Made by a program: the position numbers and the translations under genes. 64,000 nt of DNA from Dyadobacter crusticola DSM 16708 (GTDB taxonomy: Bacteria; Bacteroidota; Bacteroidia; Cytophagales; Spirosomataceae), in the NCBI RefSeq assembly GCF_000701505.1, contig NZ_JNJB01000005.1, positions 124,001 through 188,000 of the forward strand, written 5' to 3'. Shown piece after piece: positions 7,974 through 15,927 of the stretch; the first letter of the stretch is position 1; the number at the start of each line of letters is the position of its first letter. The notes under the pieces are model-generated. The model saw only the letters and a program-made list of their open reading frames with translations, did not search any database and was not told the DNA's origin.

Positions 7974-8330
7974 TTATTTGACCGGCGTCCGCGTTGCATT
8001 CTGCTTTCTGGGGCGTTTCAGGCTCGCTAAGCTCCGCGAAATCGCCAGCGCCCTGGCCTCCTTCATCTGGGTTTTGGATACCTTCGGGGCGGGGTGCTCT
8101 TCCTCTTGTTTCAGGATCTTCCGCATATCATTGACTAACTTTTGATAGCCATCAACCCCGGCAAGGCCCCGTTTCGCATTTCTCCATACGTGGCCCGCTT
8201 CGTCGGTCTTGTGATATTCGTCGAATTCTTTTAGAAGGTTGCGCCATTCGCGCCCGTTCTTTTTTTCCTTTAAAACGAGGAATTCACCGAATAGCCTCCC
8301 TTTAATTCCGCTGACTAATTGTGACTGCAT
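7974..8330 (-). CDS. Basic hypothetical protein, first gene of leftward operon
   Basis: A 118-residue protein rich in Lys and Arg, with a helical N-terminal half and a highly basic tail (SLASLKRPRKQN), suggesting nucleic-acid binding. It is the first gene of the leftward operon and diverges from the repressor at 8460 across three operator-like sites at 8353-8392. It is therefore the best candidate for an early gene controlled directly by that repressor. No family is recognised. Confidence 0.6.
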   Translation of the reverse strand: MQSQLVSGIKGRLFGEFLVLKEKKNGREWRNLLKEFDEYHKTDEAGHVWRNAKRGLAGVDGYQKLVNDMRKILKQEEEHPAPKVSKTQMKEARALAISRSLASLKRPRKQNATRTPVK

Positions 8331-8352
8331 TTTCGATTGGGTTTTAGTACTT

Positions 8353-8392
8353 TTACACTGTAATTTTTACACTGTAATGATCTACACTGTAA
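8353..8392. promoter_or_regulatory. Three repressor operators, TTACA-C-TGTAA
   Basis: TTACACTGTAA occurs at 8353-8363 and 8367-8377, and CTACACTGTAA at 8382-8392. Each of the first two is a perfect 5-bp inverted repeat around one central base. Centres are 14 and 15 bases apart. They lie between divergent genes, the basic protein (8330, leftward) and the LexA/CI-like repressor (8460, rightward). This is the classic position for operators of the adjacent repressor, by analogy with three-site phage immunity regions. Binding is inferred. Confidence 0.7.
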
Positions 8393-8459
8393 AAGTATCC
8401 CAAATGGACTAATTAAGCAATCCATTTAGGATAATTTTTTACGAAATAATATTACAAAA

Positions 8460-9164
8460 ATGCAACAACTTAATAAGCAGGCCATTACAGACTTAAAAGC
8501 TCAGCGTTTTGCACAAATAAGGAAATTATTGGACTTAAACCAGGAAAAAATGGGTCTGCGGGTTGGAATCGGTCAGAGCCACGTAGCCCAATATGAAAAG
8601 GGAAAAAGGCCAATTGGCAAGAATGTAGAGTATCGAATTATCAACGAATTGAACATTAATCCTGACTGGTGGCATACTGGCGAAGGTGAAATCTTCAATA
8701 CTCCCAAGCCGGAATCATCAGATCCTATTATTGAAAACGAGTCGCTTAAATATGAAGAACTAACCTACATCAGCACCAAGGCGAGGGCCAGTTTTATGGA
8801 GTTAATGGACGTGAATGTGGAACATGAAACATATTGGGTACTTAAACCAAACCCGGAAGAAAGTTATGCTGATCAGGTTGTAATTGAAATTGGGGGCGAT
8901 AGTATGGAACCAAATTACTGGGACGGCTGCAAAGTGAGGTGTAAGGTTGTTCCGAATGGTGACTGGGTTTATCTTAACAGTGGCGTATATGCCGTTTCGT
9001 ACGGCAACTTTTTTGTTGTTAAAAGGGTGAAAAACAGCCCCGTAGATGGTAGAATTATCTTGCATTCTGACAATATCGAGACTGGCGGCAGTACAGAAGT
9101 ACCACTGGAAAAAGTCCGCAGGATCTGGCGGGTTTTACGAATTGTTGACGCGCCCGCCAGGTAG
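8460..9164 (+). CDS. LexA/CI-like repressor: HTH plus S24 self-cleavage domain
   Basis: Predicted master repressor of the element. Residues about 10-65 form a Cro/CI-type helix-turn-helix (QEKMGLRVGIGQSHVAQYEKG). Residues about 130-225 are an S24 peptidase fold with the GDSMEP motif, nucleophile Ser148, and the general base Lys188 in FFVVKRVK. This Ser/Lys pair mediates RecA-stimulated self-cleavage in LexA, UmuD and CI, so DNA damage would be expected to derepress the element. Length (234) is typical. The three palindromic sites just upstream are probable operators and imply autoregulation. Its cleavage site between the domains is not obvious. Confidence 0.88.
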   Translation: MQQLNKQAITDLKAQRFAQIRKLLDLNQEKMGLRVGIGQSHVAQYEKGKRPIGKNVEYRIINELNINPDWWHTGEGEIFNTPKPESSDPIIENESLKYEELTYISTKARASFMELMDVNVEHETYWVLKPNPEESYADQVVIEIGGDSMEPNYWDGCKVRCKVVPNGDWVYLNSGVYAVSYGNFFVVKRVKNSPVDGRIILHSDNIETGGSTEVPLEKVRRIWRVLRIVDAPAR

Positions 9165-9212
9165 TAATTCTTCAGGTTAAATCTACTATCCGAATAAGCC
9201 CCGACGCCTACA

Positions 9213-9800
9213 ATGGATATGATCCATAGAATATATTTTGCCATCCTTAAAATAGCCGCCCGATATGGCGGTATTTCGACGCGGTGGTCGTCGGTTAATC
9301 TTGAGGATTCTAACTATAACATACACAAGAAGGCGTTTAACTTTCATAAAAACGGGGGACGAGAGTTTCCAATTGACAAAGATGTGTTTTTTGCAATGCA
9401 GGCAAAAGGACTAATTATTGATGGTTCAAAAGGGGGGCTTTTAATTGGGCCATCGCACGAAGAAGGCGGGATCCTTGTCATAAGAGACTATGGCACAGAT
9501 CAATGCTTGGTAGCAGAAATTGAAGGTTGGGAATACCTTGTAAGTTCGCCCGCGACAAAAATCCACCGCGCGGAGATTGTGAGAATAAACAGCTACTTCC
9601 AGAACCAGGTTGGATATAGATATCGGAAATACGACAGCATTCCATCAAATGTTACAACACTTGATCTGAGACATAAACTCGTTGATGGCAAATGGGAGCG
9701 CCCGTTTCTCTTGATTAGCGGGCCTGAACAATGGTGTGTAAACAAGCACTCAACGCGACTGTTTTTGACTGAACTTAACAAATACAATCAGTCCATATAA
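9213..9800 (+). CDS. Hypothetical protein next to the element end
   Basis: A 195-residue soluble protein with no recognised domain. It has a Gly-rich segment near residues 70-90 and many Tyr, Arg and Trp residues. It is the last gene before the right attachment site and follows the repressor in the same direction after 48 bases. Genes in this position are often cargo, such as exclusion or defence functions, but no motif shows that here. Start codons further inside the frame are possible. Confidence 0.55.
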   Translation: MDMIHRIYFAILKIAARYGGISTRWSSVNLEDSNYNIHKKAFNFHKNGGREFPIDKDVFFAMQAKGLIIDGSKGGLLIGPSHEEGGILVIRDYGTDQCLVAEIEGWEYLVSSPATKIHRAEIVRINSYFQNQVGYRYRKYDSIPSNVTTLDLRHKLVDGKWERPFLLISGPEQWCVNKHSTRLFLTELNKYNQSI

Positions 9801-9804
9801 GTCG

Positions 9805-9830
9805 GGACAATTCTAGGACAATTAGTGTCC
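9805..9830. repeat. Phased GGACAATT repeats near element end
   Basis: GGACAATT occurs at 9805-9812 and again at 9816-9823, exactly 11 bases apart, followed by an inverted TGTCC at 9826-9830; another TGTCC lies at 9896-9900 beside the attachment core. Helically phased short repeats close to an attachment site resemble arm-type integrase or excisionase sites. This is suggestive only. Confidence 0.35.
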
Positions 9831-9903
9831 AAAATTCGTCTTTTTTACAAAAAGTATCATTTTTTAACTGGCTAATAATCAGCATACGTTAAAAATGTCC
9901 AGA

Positions 9904-9928
9904 GAGTTCGACTCTCCTTCTGGTCACA
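9904..9928 (+). other. Right attachment site: tRNA 3'-end fragment
   Basis: The segment reads as the end of a tRNA: the T loop TTCGACT (9907-9913) with part of its stem, then the acceptor strand TCTGGTC plus discriminator A and no full CCA. Pairing in the T stem holds for positions 51-53 with 61-63 but breaks at 50/64, and no D or anticodon arm lies to the left. So the intact gene is not here. A tRNA terminator follows at once. This is what remains on the far side when an element integrates into a tRNA 3' end. The intact tRNA should be at the left end, outside the window. Isotype not assigned. Confidence 0.65.
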
Positions 9929-9932
9929 TTTT

Positions 9933-9966
9933 AAAAAGTGCGTTTGAGCAATCAACGCACTTTTTT
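9933..9966 (+). terminator. Rho-independent terminator of the target tRNA
   Basis: AAAAAGTGCGTT (9933-9944) pairs with AACGCACTTTTT around a 9-base loop and runs into T residues at 9961-9966. It lies directly downstream of the tRNA fragment and is probably the original terminator of the tRNA gene, now separated from it by the element. Confidence 0.75.
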
Positions 9967-10073
9967 CATTTCAGGAAGGTAAATTCCCGGTTTAAAGAGC
10001 TTATTGCTAGTTACTTGCTTTGTAGCTGTTATCTTTAAACAAAGATCGAATAACCTAACTCAACCTGAAATCA

Positions 10074-10556
10074 TTGAAGTACAAGCTCTACTCCTACCCG
10101 TTTCTCTCCATCCTGATCCTGTCAAGTCTGATTTTTCCTGCTTCCTATGTTTTTGGCCAATGCAAGGAAAAGGTAAGCGAGGCGAATCGTAAAATCGTGC
10201 ATTATCACGATATCAGGCTGTCCGACAAGGGAGAGTACCTTACATTTACCCGTTGCGACAAAGAGAGGCTATTTTCCTATAACAATGAGGAGCTGGAAAT
10301 GGTGTACCACGTGCGGATGTTCACGGAAATCCGGGTGTTCTCTTCCCGTGGCAATTTTTCTCTGTACACTACTAAGTCTGAGCGGGCGCCGTGGCAACCT
10401 TTAATGACGCTCTGGACGCCGATTACTCCCACCGAATTGCAGAAAATGAAAGGTATCACGCGCATTGAAGTGATCTTTTCTGAGGAAAAACGTGTGTTTG
10501 TTTTCAGCGCTGCCAGCATCAAGCTCCTTCAAAAAGCATTGGCCTGCATGAACTGA
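10074..10556 (+). CDS. Secreted hypothetical protein
   Basis: A 160-residue protein with an N-terminal signal peptide: basic start, hydrophobic core (FLSILILSSLIFPASYVF), predicted cleavage near residue 29. The mature part has a Cys soon after cleavage, but not in a proper lipobox, so it is likely periplasmic rather than a lipoprotein. The start codon would be TTG at 10074, since no ATG is suitably placed; this lowers certainty for the exact start. It is the first chromosomal gene after the attachment site and converges with the kinase gene on the other strand. Family unknown. Confidence 0.6.
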   Translation: MKYKLYSYPFLSILILSSLIFPASYVFGQCKEKVSEANRKIVHYHDIRLSDKGEYLTFTRCDKERLFSYNNEELEMVYHVRMFTEIRVFSSRGNFSLYTTKSERAPWQPLMTLWTPITPTELQKMKGITRIEVIFSEEKRVFVFSAASIKLLQKALACMN

Positions 10557-10564
10557 GCAGTTGA

Positions 10565-11179
10565 TTATATATAGAAAAGCTCTTTGTTCAGCAATGTGAT
10601 GATGGTTTCGAAATCCGCCTTGTTGGACGCGAAATCCATTTGATTTACATCAATTTCCAGGATTTTACCGTGGTCGTAGTTTTTGGCAAAATCTTCGTAA
10701 TAACGGTTGAGGCCTGATAAATAGTCGACTGAAATGTCCGCTTCGAACTCCCGGCCGCGCTTTTTGATCTGAGAAACGAGCTTAGGTATATCGGCTTTCA
10801 GGTAAATGAGCAGATCAGGCTGAGAAACAGTATTAATAATGGATTTGAAAAGCAGCAGGTAAGTCTGGTAATCGCGCTCGGCCATCACGCCCGATTCGTA
10901 CAAGTTTCTTGCGAAAATATAAGCGTCTTCATAAATCGTACGGTCCTGAACAATGGTAGAATACGTCGTCGCGCGGATCTGCTGCACCTGGGCAAAGCGG
11001 CTGTTTAGAAAGAAGATCTGCAAATTAAAAGCCCAGCGCGGCATATCATGGTAGAAATCTGCCAGGTAAGGATTTCCTTCCACAGCCTCATACATCACAT
11101 CCCATTTATAATATTCTCCCAGCATTTGGGTGAGCGTCGTTTTTCCAGCGCCGATATTACCGATGATCGCGATATGCAT
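10565..11179 (-). CDS. Deoxynucleoside kinase family protein
   Basis: Phosphorylates deoxynucleosides with ATP in nucleotide salvage (dGK/dCK/TK2 family). The P-loop GNIGAGKTT lies at residues 7-15 from the chosen start. QDRTIYEDAYIF is the conserved DR motif region, and KKRGREFE is the Arg-rich lid. At 204 residues it has the usual length. I chose the ATG at 11179 because the P-loop then sits close to the N-terminus, and because a TAnnTTTG-type box on this strand at 11216-11223 lies inside the longer frame. Substrate preference cannot be read from the sequence. Confidence 0.88.
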   Translation of the reverse strand: MHIAIIGNIGAGKTTLTQMLGEYYKWDVMYEAVEGNPYLADFYHDMPRWAFNLQIFFLNSRFAQVQQIRATTYSTIVQDRTIYEDAYIFARNLYESGVMAERDYQTYLLLFKSIINTVSQPDLLIYLKADIPKLVSQIKKRGREFEADISVDYLSGLNRYYEDFAKNYDHGKILEIDVNQMDFASNKADFETIITLLNKELFYI

Positions 11180-11215
11180 AAATAGAATGTTAGATTTTCT
11201 GACGGGGTGTTTTTG

Positions 11216-11223
11216 CAAAAATA
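11216..11223 (-). promoter_or_regulatory. Candidate -7 box (TATTTTTG) of kinase gene
   Basis: On the minus strand the bases read TATTTTTG, matching the Bacteroidota -7 consensus TAnnTTTG, 37 bases before the chosen start at 11179. No good -33 TTTG is seen at the usual spacing, so confidence is low. Confidence 0.3.
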
Positions 11224-11260
11224 TGTATTTCAAAATGAGTTAGAACTGCACCCGTCCGAT

Positions 11261-11291
11261 TTTCGTTAAAGTTGTGTTATTTGTATATTTG
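11261..11291 (+). promoter_or_regulatory. Candidate promoter of trhO
   Basis: TATATTTG at 11284-11291 is a perfect match to the Bacteroidota -7 element, with a TTTC (weak -33) ending 19 bases upstream. Transcription would begin near 11298, inside the longest open frame, which supports translation from the ATG at 11363. Confidence 0.45.
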
Positions 11292-11362
11292 TGATCGATT
11301 TTGACGAAAAAAGCCAATTTGCCAGGTACTTTTCCTCTCTTGTTAAAACCAAATCAGTTGTA

Positions 11363-12349
11363 ATGAAGCCGTTCAGGGTTATTTTATATTATTGCTACTC
11401 TCCTATTGCCGATACCGAAACTTACCGGGACGAGCACCACGTATTTTGTGTTGAACACAACCTGCTGGGCCGGATTATCATCGCGCCGGAAGGATTGAAC
11501 GGCACTGTTTCGGGTACGCCGGAGGATTGTGAAGCTTACATGGAGTACGTTCGCTCAGACGCGCGTTTCAGCCACGTTCAGTTCAAAGTGGAGGAGCATG
11601 ATAAAATTGCATTTCAAAAATTGCACGTGCGGGTGAAAGACGAGATTGTCAATTCGGACCTCCCTGTAAATCCCCTCGAAAGAACCGGAAAACACCTGGA
11701 ACCTGCTGAATTCAAGAAGCTGCTCAACGACCCTGACGTGGTATTGGTTGATATGCGTTCCGATTATGAGCATGAAGTGGGCAAGTTCAAGGGAGCTATT
11801 ACATTTGATATGCATACCCTCCGCGAACTGCCTGAGCATATTCACGAGATCGAGCATTTGAAGGATAAGAAGATCGTCACCTATTGCACCGGCGGCATCA
11901 AATGTGAAAAAGCCAGCGCGTATTTGCTAGATCAGGGATTTAAGGATGTGTACCAGCTGCACGGCGGCATTATTAGGTACGGACTGGAAGAAGGCGGCGA
12001 GAATTTCGACGGTAAATGCTACGTCTTCGATAACAGGATTACAGTTGATGTAAACAGCGTGAACCCTACCATCATTTCAAAGTGCTACATCTGTAACGAA
12101 CCCTGCGACCGCATGATCAACTGCGCCAATGCAGAATGCAACACGCACGTACCGGTTTGTATCAAATGCGGTGAAGAAATGGAAGGGGCCTGCTCGCCCG
12201 AGTGCAAGGCTCACCCAGGCAAGCGGAAGTACGATGGAACCGGATACTATGTAAGTCAAAGCAACCATTACCATCCATTGCAGGGTTTGAAGAGCCAGAA
12301 AAAGAACTTGAAGAAAATGAAACTGGCCCAGCAAGCACAATCTGCTTAG
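11363..12349 (+). CDS. trhO: tRNA uridine(34) hydroxylase TrhO (rhodanese domain)
   Basis: Hydroxylates U34 of certain tRNAs to 5-hydroxyuridine with O2, as shown for Escherichia coli TrhO (YceA). The N-terminal ferredoxin-like region starts with FRVILYYCYSPI and contains RIIIAPEGLNGTVSG. A rhodanese domain follows (VVLVDMRSDYEHEVGKFKGA), with the active Cys175 in VTYCTGGIKC. The C-terminal tail has several Cys pairs (KCYICNEPC, CIKCGEEM, CSPEC), a probable zinc-binding region. About 328 residues from the chosen start is normal for the family. It is divergent from the kinase gene. Confidence 0.92.
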   Translation: MKPFRVILYYCYSPIADTETYRDEHHVFCVEHNLLGRIIIAPEGLNGTVSGTPEDCEAYMEYVRSDARFSHVQFKVEEHDKIAFQKLHVRVKDEIVNSDLPVNPLERTGKHLEPAEFKKLLNDPDVVLVDMRSDYEHEVGKFKGAITFDMHTLRELPEHIHEIEHLKDKKIVTYCTGGIKCEKASAYLLDQGFKDVYQLHGGIIRYGLEEGGENFDGKCYVFDNRITVDVNSVNPTIISKCYICNEPCDRMINCANAECNTHVPVCIKCGEEMEGACSPECKAHPGKRKYDGTGYYVSQSNHYHPLQGLKSQKKNLKKMKLAQQAQSA

Positions 12350-12351
12350 GA

Positions 12352-12846
12352 TTAAGTCAGCGTCCTTTCAAGTATATAGTCATTCATCCAGTAGGGACCG
12401 ATCGGAATGTCTTTTTCTTCAATCACCCGGTAACCTTGCTTTTCGTAAAAAGCTTTAGCCTTGTTATACCTGTTGACATTCAGGAGCATTACTTTGCCTC
12501 CTGAATGTACGACGTAACGCTCCGCCTCATTCAACAGGAATTTGCCCGCGCCGGTACCCTGCATCGAAGGAAGTACATATAATTTATGTAATTTAAACGT
12601 TCCGGGTTTTTCCTCGGAAACACCCGCGAAGCCAGCAGGCTTATTTTCACTCAGCAGAATCAGAAAAGTCTGACCTTCCTGCATTTGGGTTTTCAATGCA
12701 TCGGAAGAATATATTTTATCAAACATATAGTCGATTTGTTCCTTGCTAAGGATTTCACCATAAGTAGGTTCCCAGGTCTCTTCCTGGATCGAAATGATCG
12801 CCGGTATATCTTCCGGGTGCGCGTGCTTTATTGAGAATGCGGGCAT
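12352..12846 (-). CDS. GNAT family N-acetyltransferase
   Basis: Predicted to transfer an acetyl group from acetyl-CoA to an amine. The fold is visible from the acetyl-CoA loop LPSMQGTGAGKFLLNEAERY (Q/RxxGxG/A motif) and the C-terminal LLNVNRYNKAKAFYEKQGYRVIEEKDI, typical of motif B. At 164 residues it is a single-domain GNAT. It converges with trhO with only two bases between stop codons. The substrate is unknown; a RimI-like or small-molecule role is equally possible. Confidence 0.88.
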   Translation of the reverse strand: MPAFSIKHAHPEDIPAIISIQEETWEPTYGEILSKEQIDYMFDKIYSSDALKTQMQEGQTFLILLSENKPAGFAGVSEEKPGTFKLHKLYVLPSMQGTGAGKFLLNEAERYVVHSGGKVMLLNVNRYNKAKAFYEKQGYRVIEEKDIPIGPYWMNDYILERTLT

Positions 12847-12963
12847 AATGCTTAAATTTGAGCTTAAAACTGCAAATAAATAGTTATAAACCTAAAAACC
12901 AGCATTACTTCATCGCAGCTGCCGGAGCATGCATCCTAGCGTCCTGCCGATAAGTAGAAATAT

Positions 12964-13731
12964 ATGAAACCCCTTATTTTAGTTACAAATGATGATGGCA
13001 TAACATCCAAAGGAATCCGAACACTGGTAGAAATCATGCAGGAGTTGGGTGAGGTAGTTGTAGTGGCACCTAACAGTCCGCAATCCGGTATGGGCCACGC
13101 CATTACGATCGGCGAGCCGCTCCGGCTGTACGCTACCCACATTTTTGAAGATGTGACAGAGTACGAATGTTCAGGTACGCCTGCCGATTGCGTGAAAATC
13201 GCCAAACACCACATTCTTTTGGACAGAAAACCTGATCTGGTGGTAAGCGGGATCAATCACGGAAGCAATAACTCGATCAATGTACTTTACTCGGGCACCA
13301 TGTCTGCGGCAATCGAAGCTGCAATCGAAGGTATTCCGGCGATCGGATTTTCGCTGTGCGACTTCCGCGAGGATGCGGATTTCAGTCACGGCGTGCCGTT
13401 TATCAAATCCATTACCGAAGAAGCGTTGAAGAATGGAATCCCCGTTGGAATTGCATTGAATGTCAACATCCCAGCCAAAAGTGACCTTCCGCTCAAAGGC
13501 GTGAAGGTGTGCAGACAAGCGCTCGCTAAATGGCAGGAGAAATTCGATTACCGCGTCGATCCGAATGGAAGAGGATATTTTTGGATGGCAGGCGAATTCG
13601 TCAATTTTGACACAGAAAAAGAAGATACGGATGTCTGGGCACTTGATAACAATTATATCTCAGTTGTCCCTTGTCAATATGATCTGACAGAGTATGAAGC
13701 TTTGAAACAGCTTGCAACCTGGGATTTATAA
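12964..13731 (+). CDS. surE: 5'/3'-nucleotidase SurE
   Basis: Hydrolyses nucleoside monophosphates; a survival protein in stationary phase. The family signature is complete: LVTNDDGI near the start (metal-binding Asp-Asp), APNSPQSGMGHAIT, a CSGTPADCVK loop and the SGINHGSN segment. At 255 residues it has the expected length. It is followed after 14 bases by the GH3-family gene on the same strand, so the two are probably cotranscribed. Confidence 0.95.
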   Translation: MKPLILVTNDDGITSKGIRTLVEIMQELGEVVVVAPNSPQSGMGHAITIGEPLRLYATHIFEDVTEYECSGTPADCVKIAKHHILLDRKPDLVVSGINHGSNNSINVLYSGTMSAAIEAAIEGIPAIGFSLCDFREDADFSHGVPFIKSITEEALKNGIPVGIALNVNIPAKSDLPLKGVKVCRQALAKWQEKFDYRVDPNGRGYFWMAGEFVNFDTEKEDTDVWALDNNYISVVPCQYDLTEYEALKQLATWDL

Positions 13732-13745
13732 TTAAACAATAAGCT

Positions 13746-15311
13746 ATGGCATTAGTAGGTCGGTTATTAAAACGAGGCATACATTTCAGTAATATCGTCG
13801 CTAACAGGCGCAAGGGAAGTCTTCACCAGCAACAAAAAAAGACACTGGCGAAGCTGCTTGCAAAAGCCAGGTACACCGAGTTTGGTGAGAAGTACAACTT
13901 CGATGAGCTGCTTTCATCCATTCTTTTCAGTGAAAAAGGCGCGTTTTACGAGCTATACAAGCGTTCAGTGCCCGTTTACGATTACAACAAGATCTTCAAT
14001 GAATGGTGGCACAAATCACTGGAAGGTGAAAAGGATGTTTGCTGGCCGGGACAGATTAAATATTATGCATTAAGCTCAGGAACATCGGAGGCTTCGACAA
14101 AGCATATTCCGGTTACCAAAGCGATGTCCCGCGCAATCCAGAAAACAAGTATCCGCCAGATCCTGTCACTCGGGCATTATAAGAACCTGCCGGACGATTT
14201 GTATGAAAAAGGCTTTCTGATGCTCGGAGGAAGTACGAACCTCAACAATCAGGACAAACATTTCGAAGGCGACCTGAGCGGGATCCAGGCCAAGCAAATC
14301 CCCTACTGGTTCCGTCCCTACTACAAGCCAGGTGAGAAGATCGCTGCTCAGAAAGACTGGGGGCTTAAACTGGAAGAGATTACGAAACAGGCGCATGAAT
14401 GGGATATCGGATTTATTGTAGGTGTTCCCGCCTGGATTCAGTTGTTAATGGAGAAGATCATCGCCCATTATAATGTTAAAACCATTCACGATATCTGGCC
14501 CAACTTGCAGGTTTTCGCCCACGGCGGGGTTTCTTTTGAACCTTACCGGAAAGGCTTTGAAAAGCTGCTAGCACGTCCTCTCATCTACATCAATACATAT
14601 CTTGCCTCGGAAGGTTTTATAGCTTACCAGACCAGACCCGGCGCGCAGGGAATGGAGCTGGTGTGTGACAATGGGATTTTCTTCGAATTCATCCCATTTA
14701 ATCAGGAGAACTTCGATTCTGACGGTACCATGCAGCCTAATCCCACGACGCTGATGGTCGATCAGGTAGAAGAAGGAAAAGAATATGCACTACTGCTCTC
14801 CACCTGTTCCGGGGCGTGGCGTTACCTGATCGGCGATACGATCAAATTTGTTGATAAGGCAAAAGGCGAGATCGTTATCACAGGCCGTACCAAGCATTAC
14901 CTCAGCTTATGCGGAGAGCACCTGTCTGTCGACAATATGAACAAAGCGATCGACCTGGTTTCTGACGAAATGGGTTTGACCGTGAAAGAGTTTACAGTAA
15001 GCGGCGTGGAGCATGGTTCGATGTTCGCGCACCAGTGGTACATTGGCGTGGAGGAACAAAATGTGGATACAGAATTGCTGAAAAAGAAACTGGATGCAAA
15101 ACTGTCGGAGTTGAATGACGATTACGCGGTAGAGCGCCGCCATGCATTGCAGGAGGTATTTGTTACCGTTTTACCCAACCAGGTTTTTTATGATTGGATG
15201 AAATCAAAAGGTAAAATGGGTGGCCAACATAAATTTCCGCGTGTATTCAAAAACTTCCTGATTGATGAGTGGAAAGCATTCCTGAAAACCCAGGGATATG
15301 AAATGAAATAG
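13746..15311 (+). CDS. GH3 auxin-responsive-promoter family acyl-adenylate enzyme
   Basis: Belongs to the GH3 family, ANL-type enzymes that in plants conjugate acyl acids such as auxin or jasmonate to amino acids through an acyl-adenylate. Visible family features are YALSSGTSEASTKHIPVT (ATP-binding loop near residues 107-125), the central YINTYLASEGFIAYQ motif and the C-terminal ITGRTKHYLSLCGEHLS hinge. At 521 residues it is shorter than plant enzymes (about 600). Bacteroidota copies are widespread but their substrates are unknown. It sits 14 bases after surE and converges with the LysE gene directly at its stop. Confidence 0.9.
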   Translation: MALVGRLLKRGIHFSNIVANRRKGSLHQQQKKTLAKLLAKARYTEFGEKYNFDELLSSILFSEKGAFYELYKRSVPVYDYNKIFNEWWHKSLEGEKDVCWPGQIKYYALSSGTSEASTKHIPVTKAMSRAIQKTSIRQILSLGHYKNLPDDLYEKGFLMLGGSTNLNNQDKHFEGDLSGIQAKQIPYWFRPYYKPGEKIAAQKDWGLKLEEITKQAHEWDIGFIVGVPAWIQLLMEKIIAHYNVKTIHDIWPNLQVFAHGGVSFEPYRKGFEKLLARPLIYINTYLASEGFIAYQTRPGAQGMELVCDNGIFFEFIPFNQENFDSDGTMQPNPTTLMVDQVEEGKEYALLLSTCSGAWRYLIGDTIKFVDKAKGEIVITGRTKHYLSLCGEHLSVDNMNKAIDLVSDEMGLTVKEFTVSGVEHGSMFAHQWYIGVEEQNVDTELLKKKLDAKLSELNDDYAVERRHALQEVFVTVLPNQVFYDWMKSKGKMGGQHKFPRVFKNFLIDEWKAFLKTQGYEMK

Positions 15312-15926
15312 TTATTTGATAAAATTGGTATAAGCGATCTGACAGGCGATTAGGATAAAAACTACGCCTGTCACTTTGTTAAATACCGTTACTACTTTGG
15401 GTGTAAAAAGCCGCTTCAACCTTTGTGCGGAGAATGCAATCCCGCATTCAACCACAAAAACTGCAATTACACTCGCCCCGAAAAACAGCAGAACCTGGTT
15501 GAGGTCATAATGCAGATTGGTGCGGATATAAGAAGCAATCGTGACCCAGCTGATGAAGTTCACAGGGTTCAGTCCATTCAGCAAAAAACCTGTTGTAAAA
15601 TAGTAAACCAAGCTGCCAAGGCTGGTTTGCGGATAAGCAATCTTCGGCTGACCTTTGATGAGATTACTCAGCCCGAGTATGAGCAGAAATACCACACCAG
15701 CGCCTGCCATGTATTGCTTGAAATTGGGAATATCAGGCAGCAATGCAGTACCGAAAATGGCGAAAAACACGAAAATGATATCGCACACAAAAACGCCGAA
15801 TGCAATTTTGACACCGGCCCGAAACCCGTTGTCGACGCTATTCTGAACCAACGAAAAAAATACGGTACCGAAGGTAAGGCATAAGGCAATGCCGGTCAGC
15901 GTACCATAAAGCAGCGATTCCAGCAT
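15312..15926 (-). CDS. LysE/RhtB family exporter
   Basis: A 204-residue membrane protein with about six hydrophobic helices. It has the LysE/RhtB pattern: an N-terminal helix with FGTVFFSLVQNSVDNGFRAG, and a middle NGLNPVNFISWV segment resembling the conserved N-P-x-x-x-x-F-W motif. These proteins export amino acids or related compounds. It follows the NUDIX gene by one base on the same strand and is likely cotranscribed with it. The exported substrate is unknown. Confidence 0.87.
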   Translation of the reverse strand: MLESLLYGTLTGIALCLTFGTVFFSLVQNSVDNGFRAGVKIAFGVFVCDIIFVFFAIFGTALLPDIPNFKQYMAGAGVVFLLILGLSNLIKGQPKIAYPQTSLGSLVYYFTTGFLLNGLNPVNFISWVTIASYIRTNLHYDLNQVLLFFGASVIAVFVVECGIAFSAQRLKRLFTPKVVTVFNKVTGVVFILIACQIAYTNFIK

Positions 15927-15927
15927 A

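Noticed and set aside
7779..8030. Plus-strand gene of 83 codons opposite the small membrane genes
   Set aside because: It lies antisense to three leftward frames, and its product lacks domain features; the minus-strand frames fit the operon better.
9890..9930. Complete tRNA gene at the element end
   Set aside because: No D arm, anticodon arm or 5' acceptor strand can be found upstream; only the T arm and 3' acceptor part are present and the T stem is mismatched.
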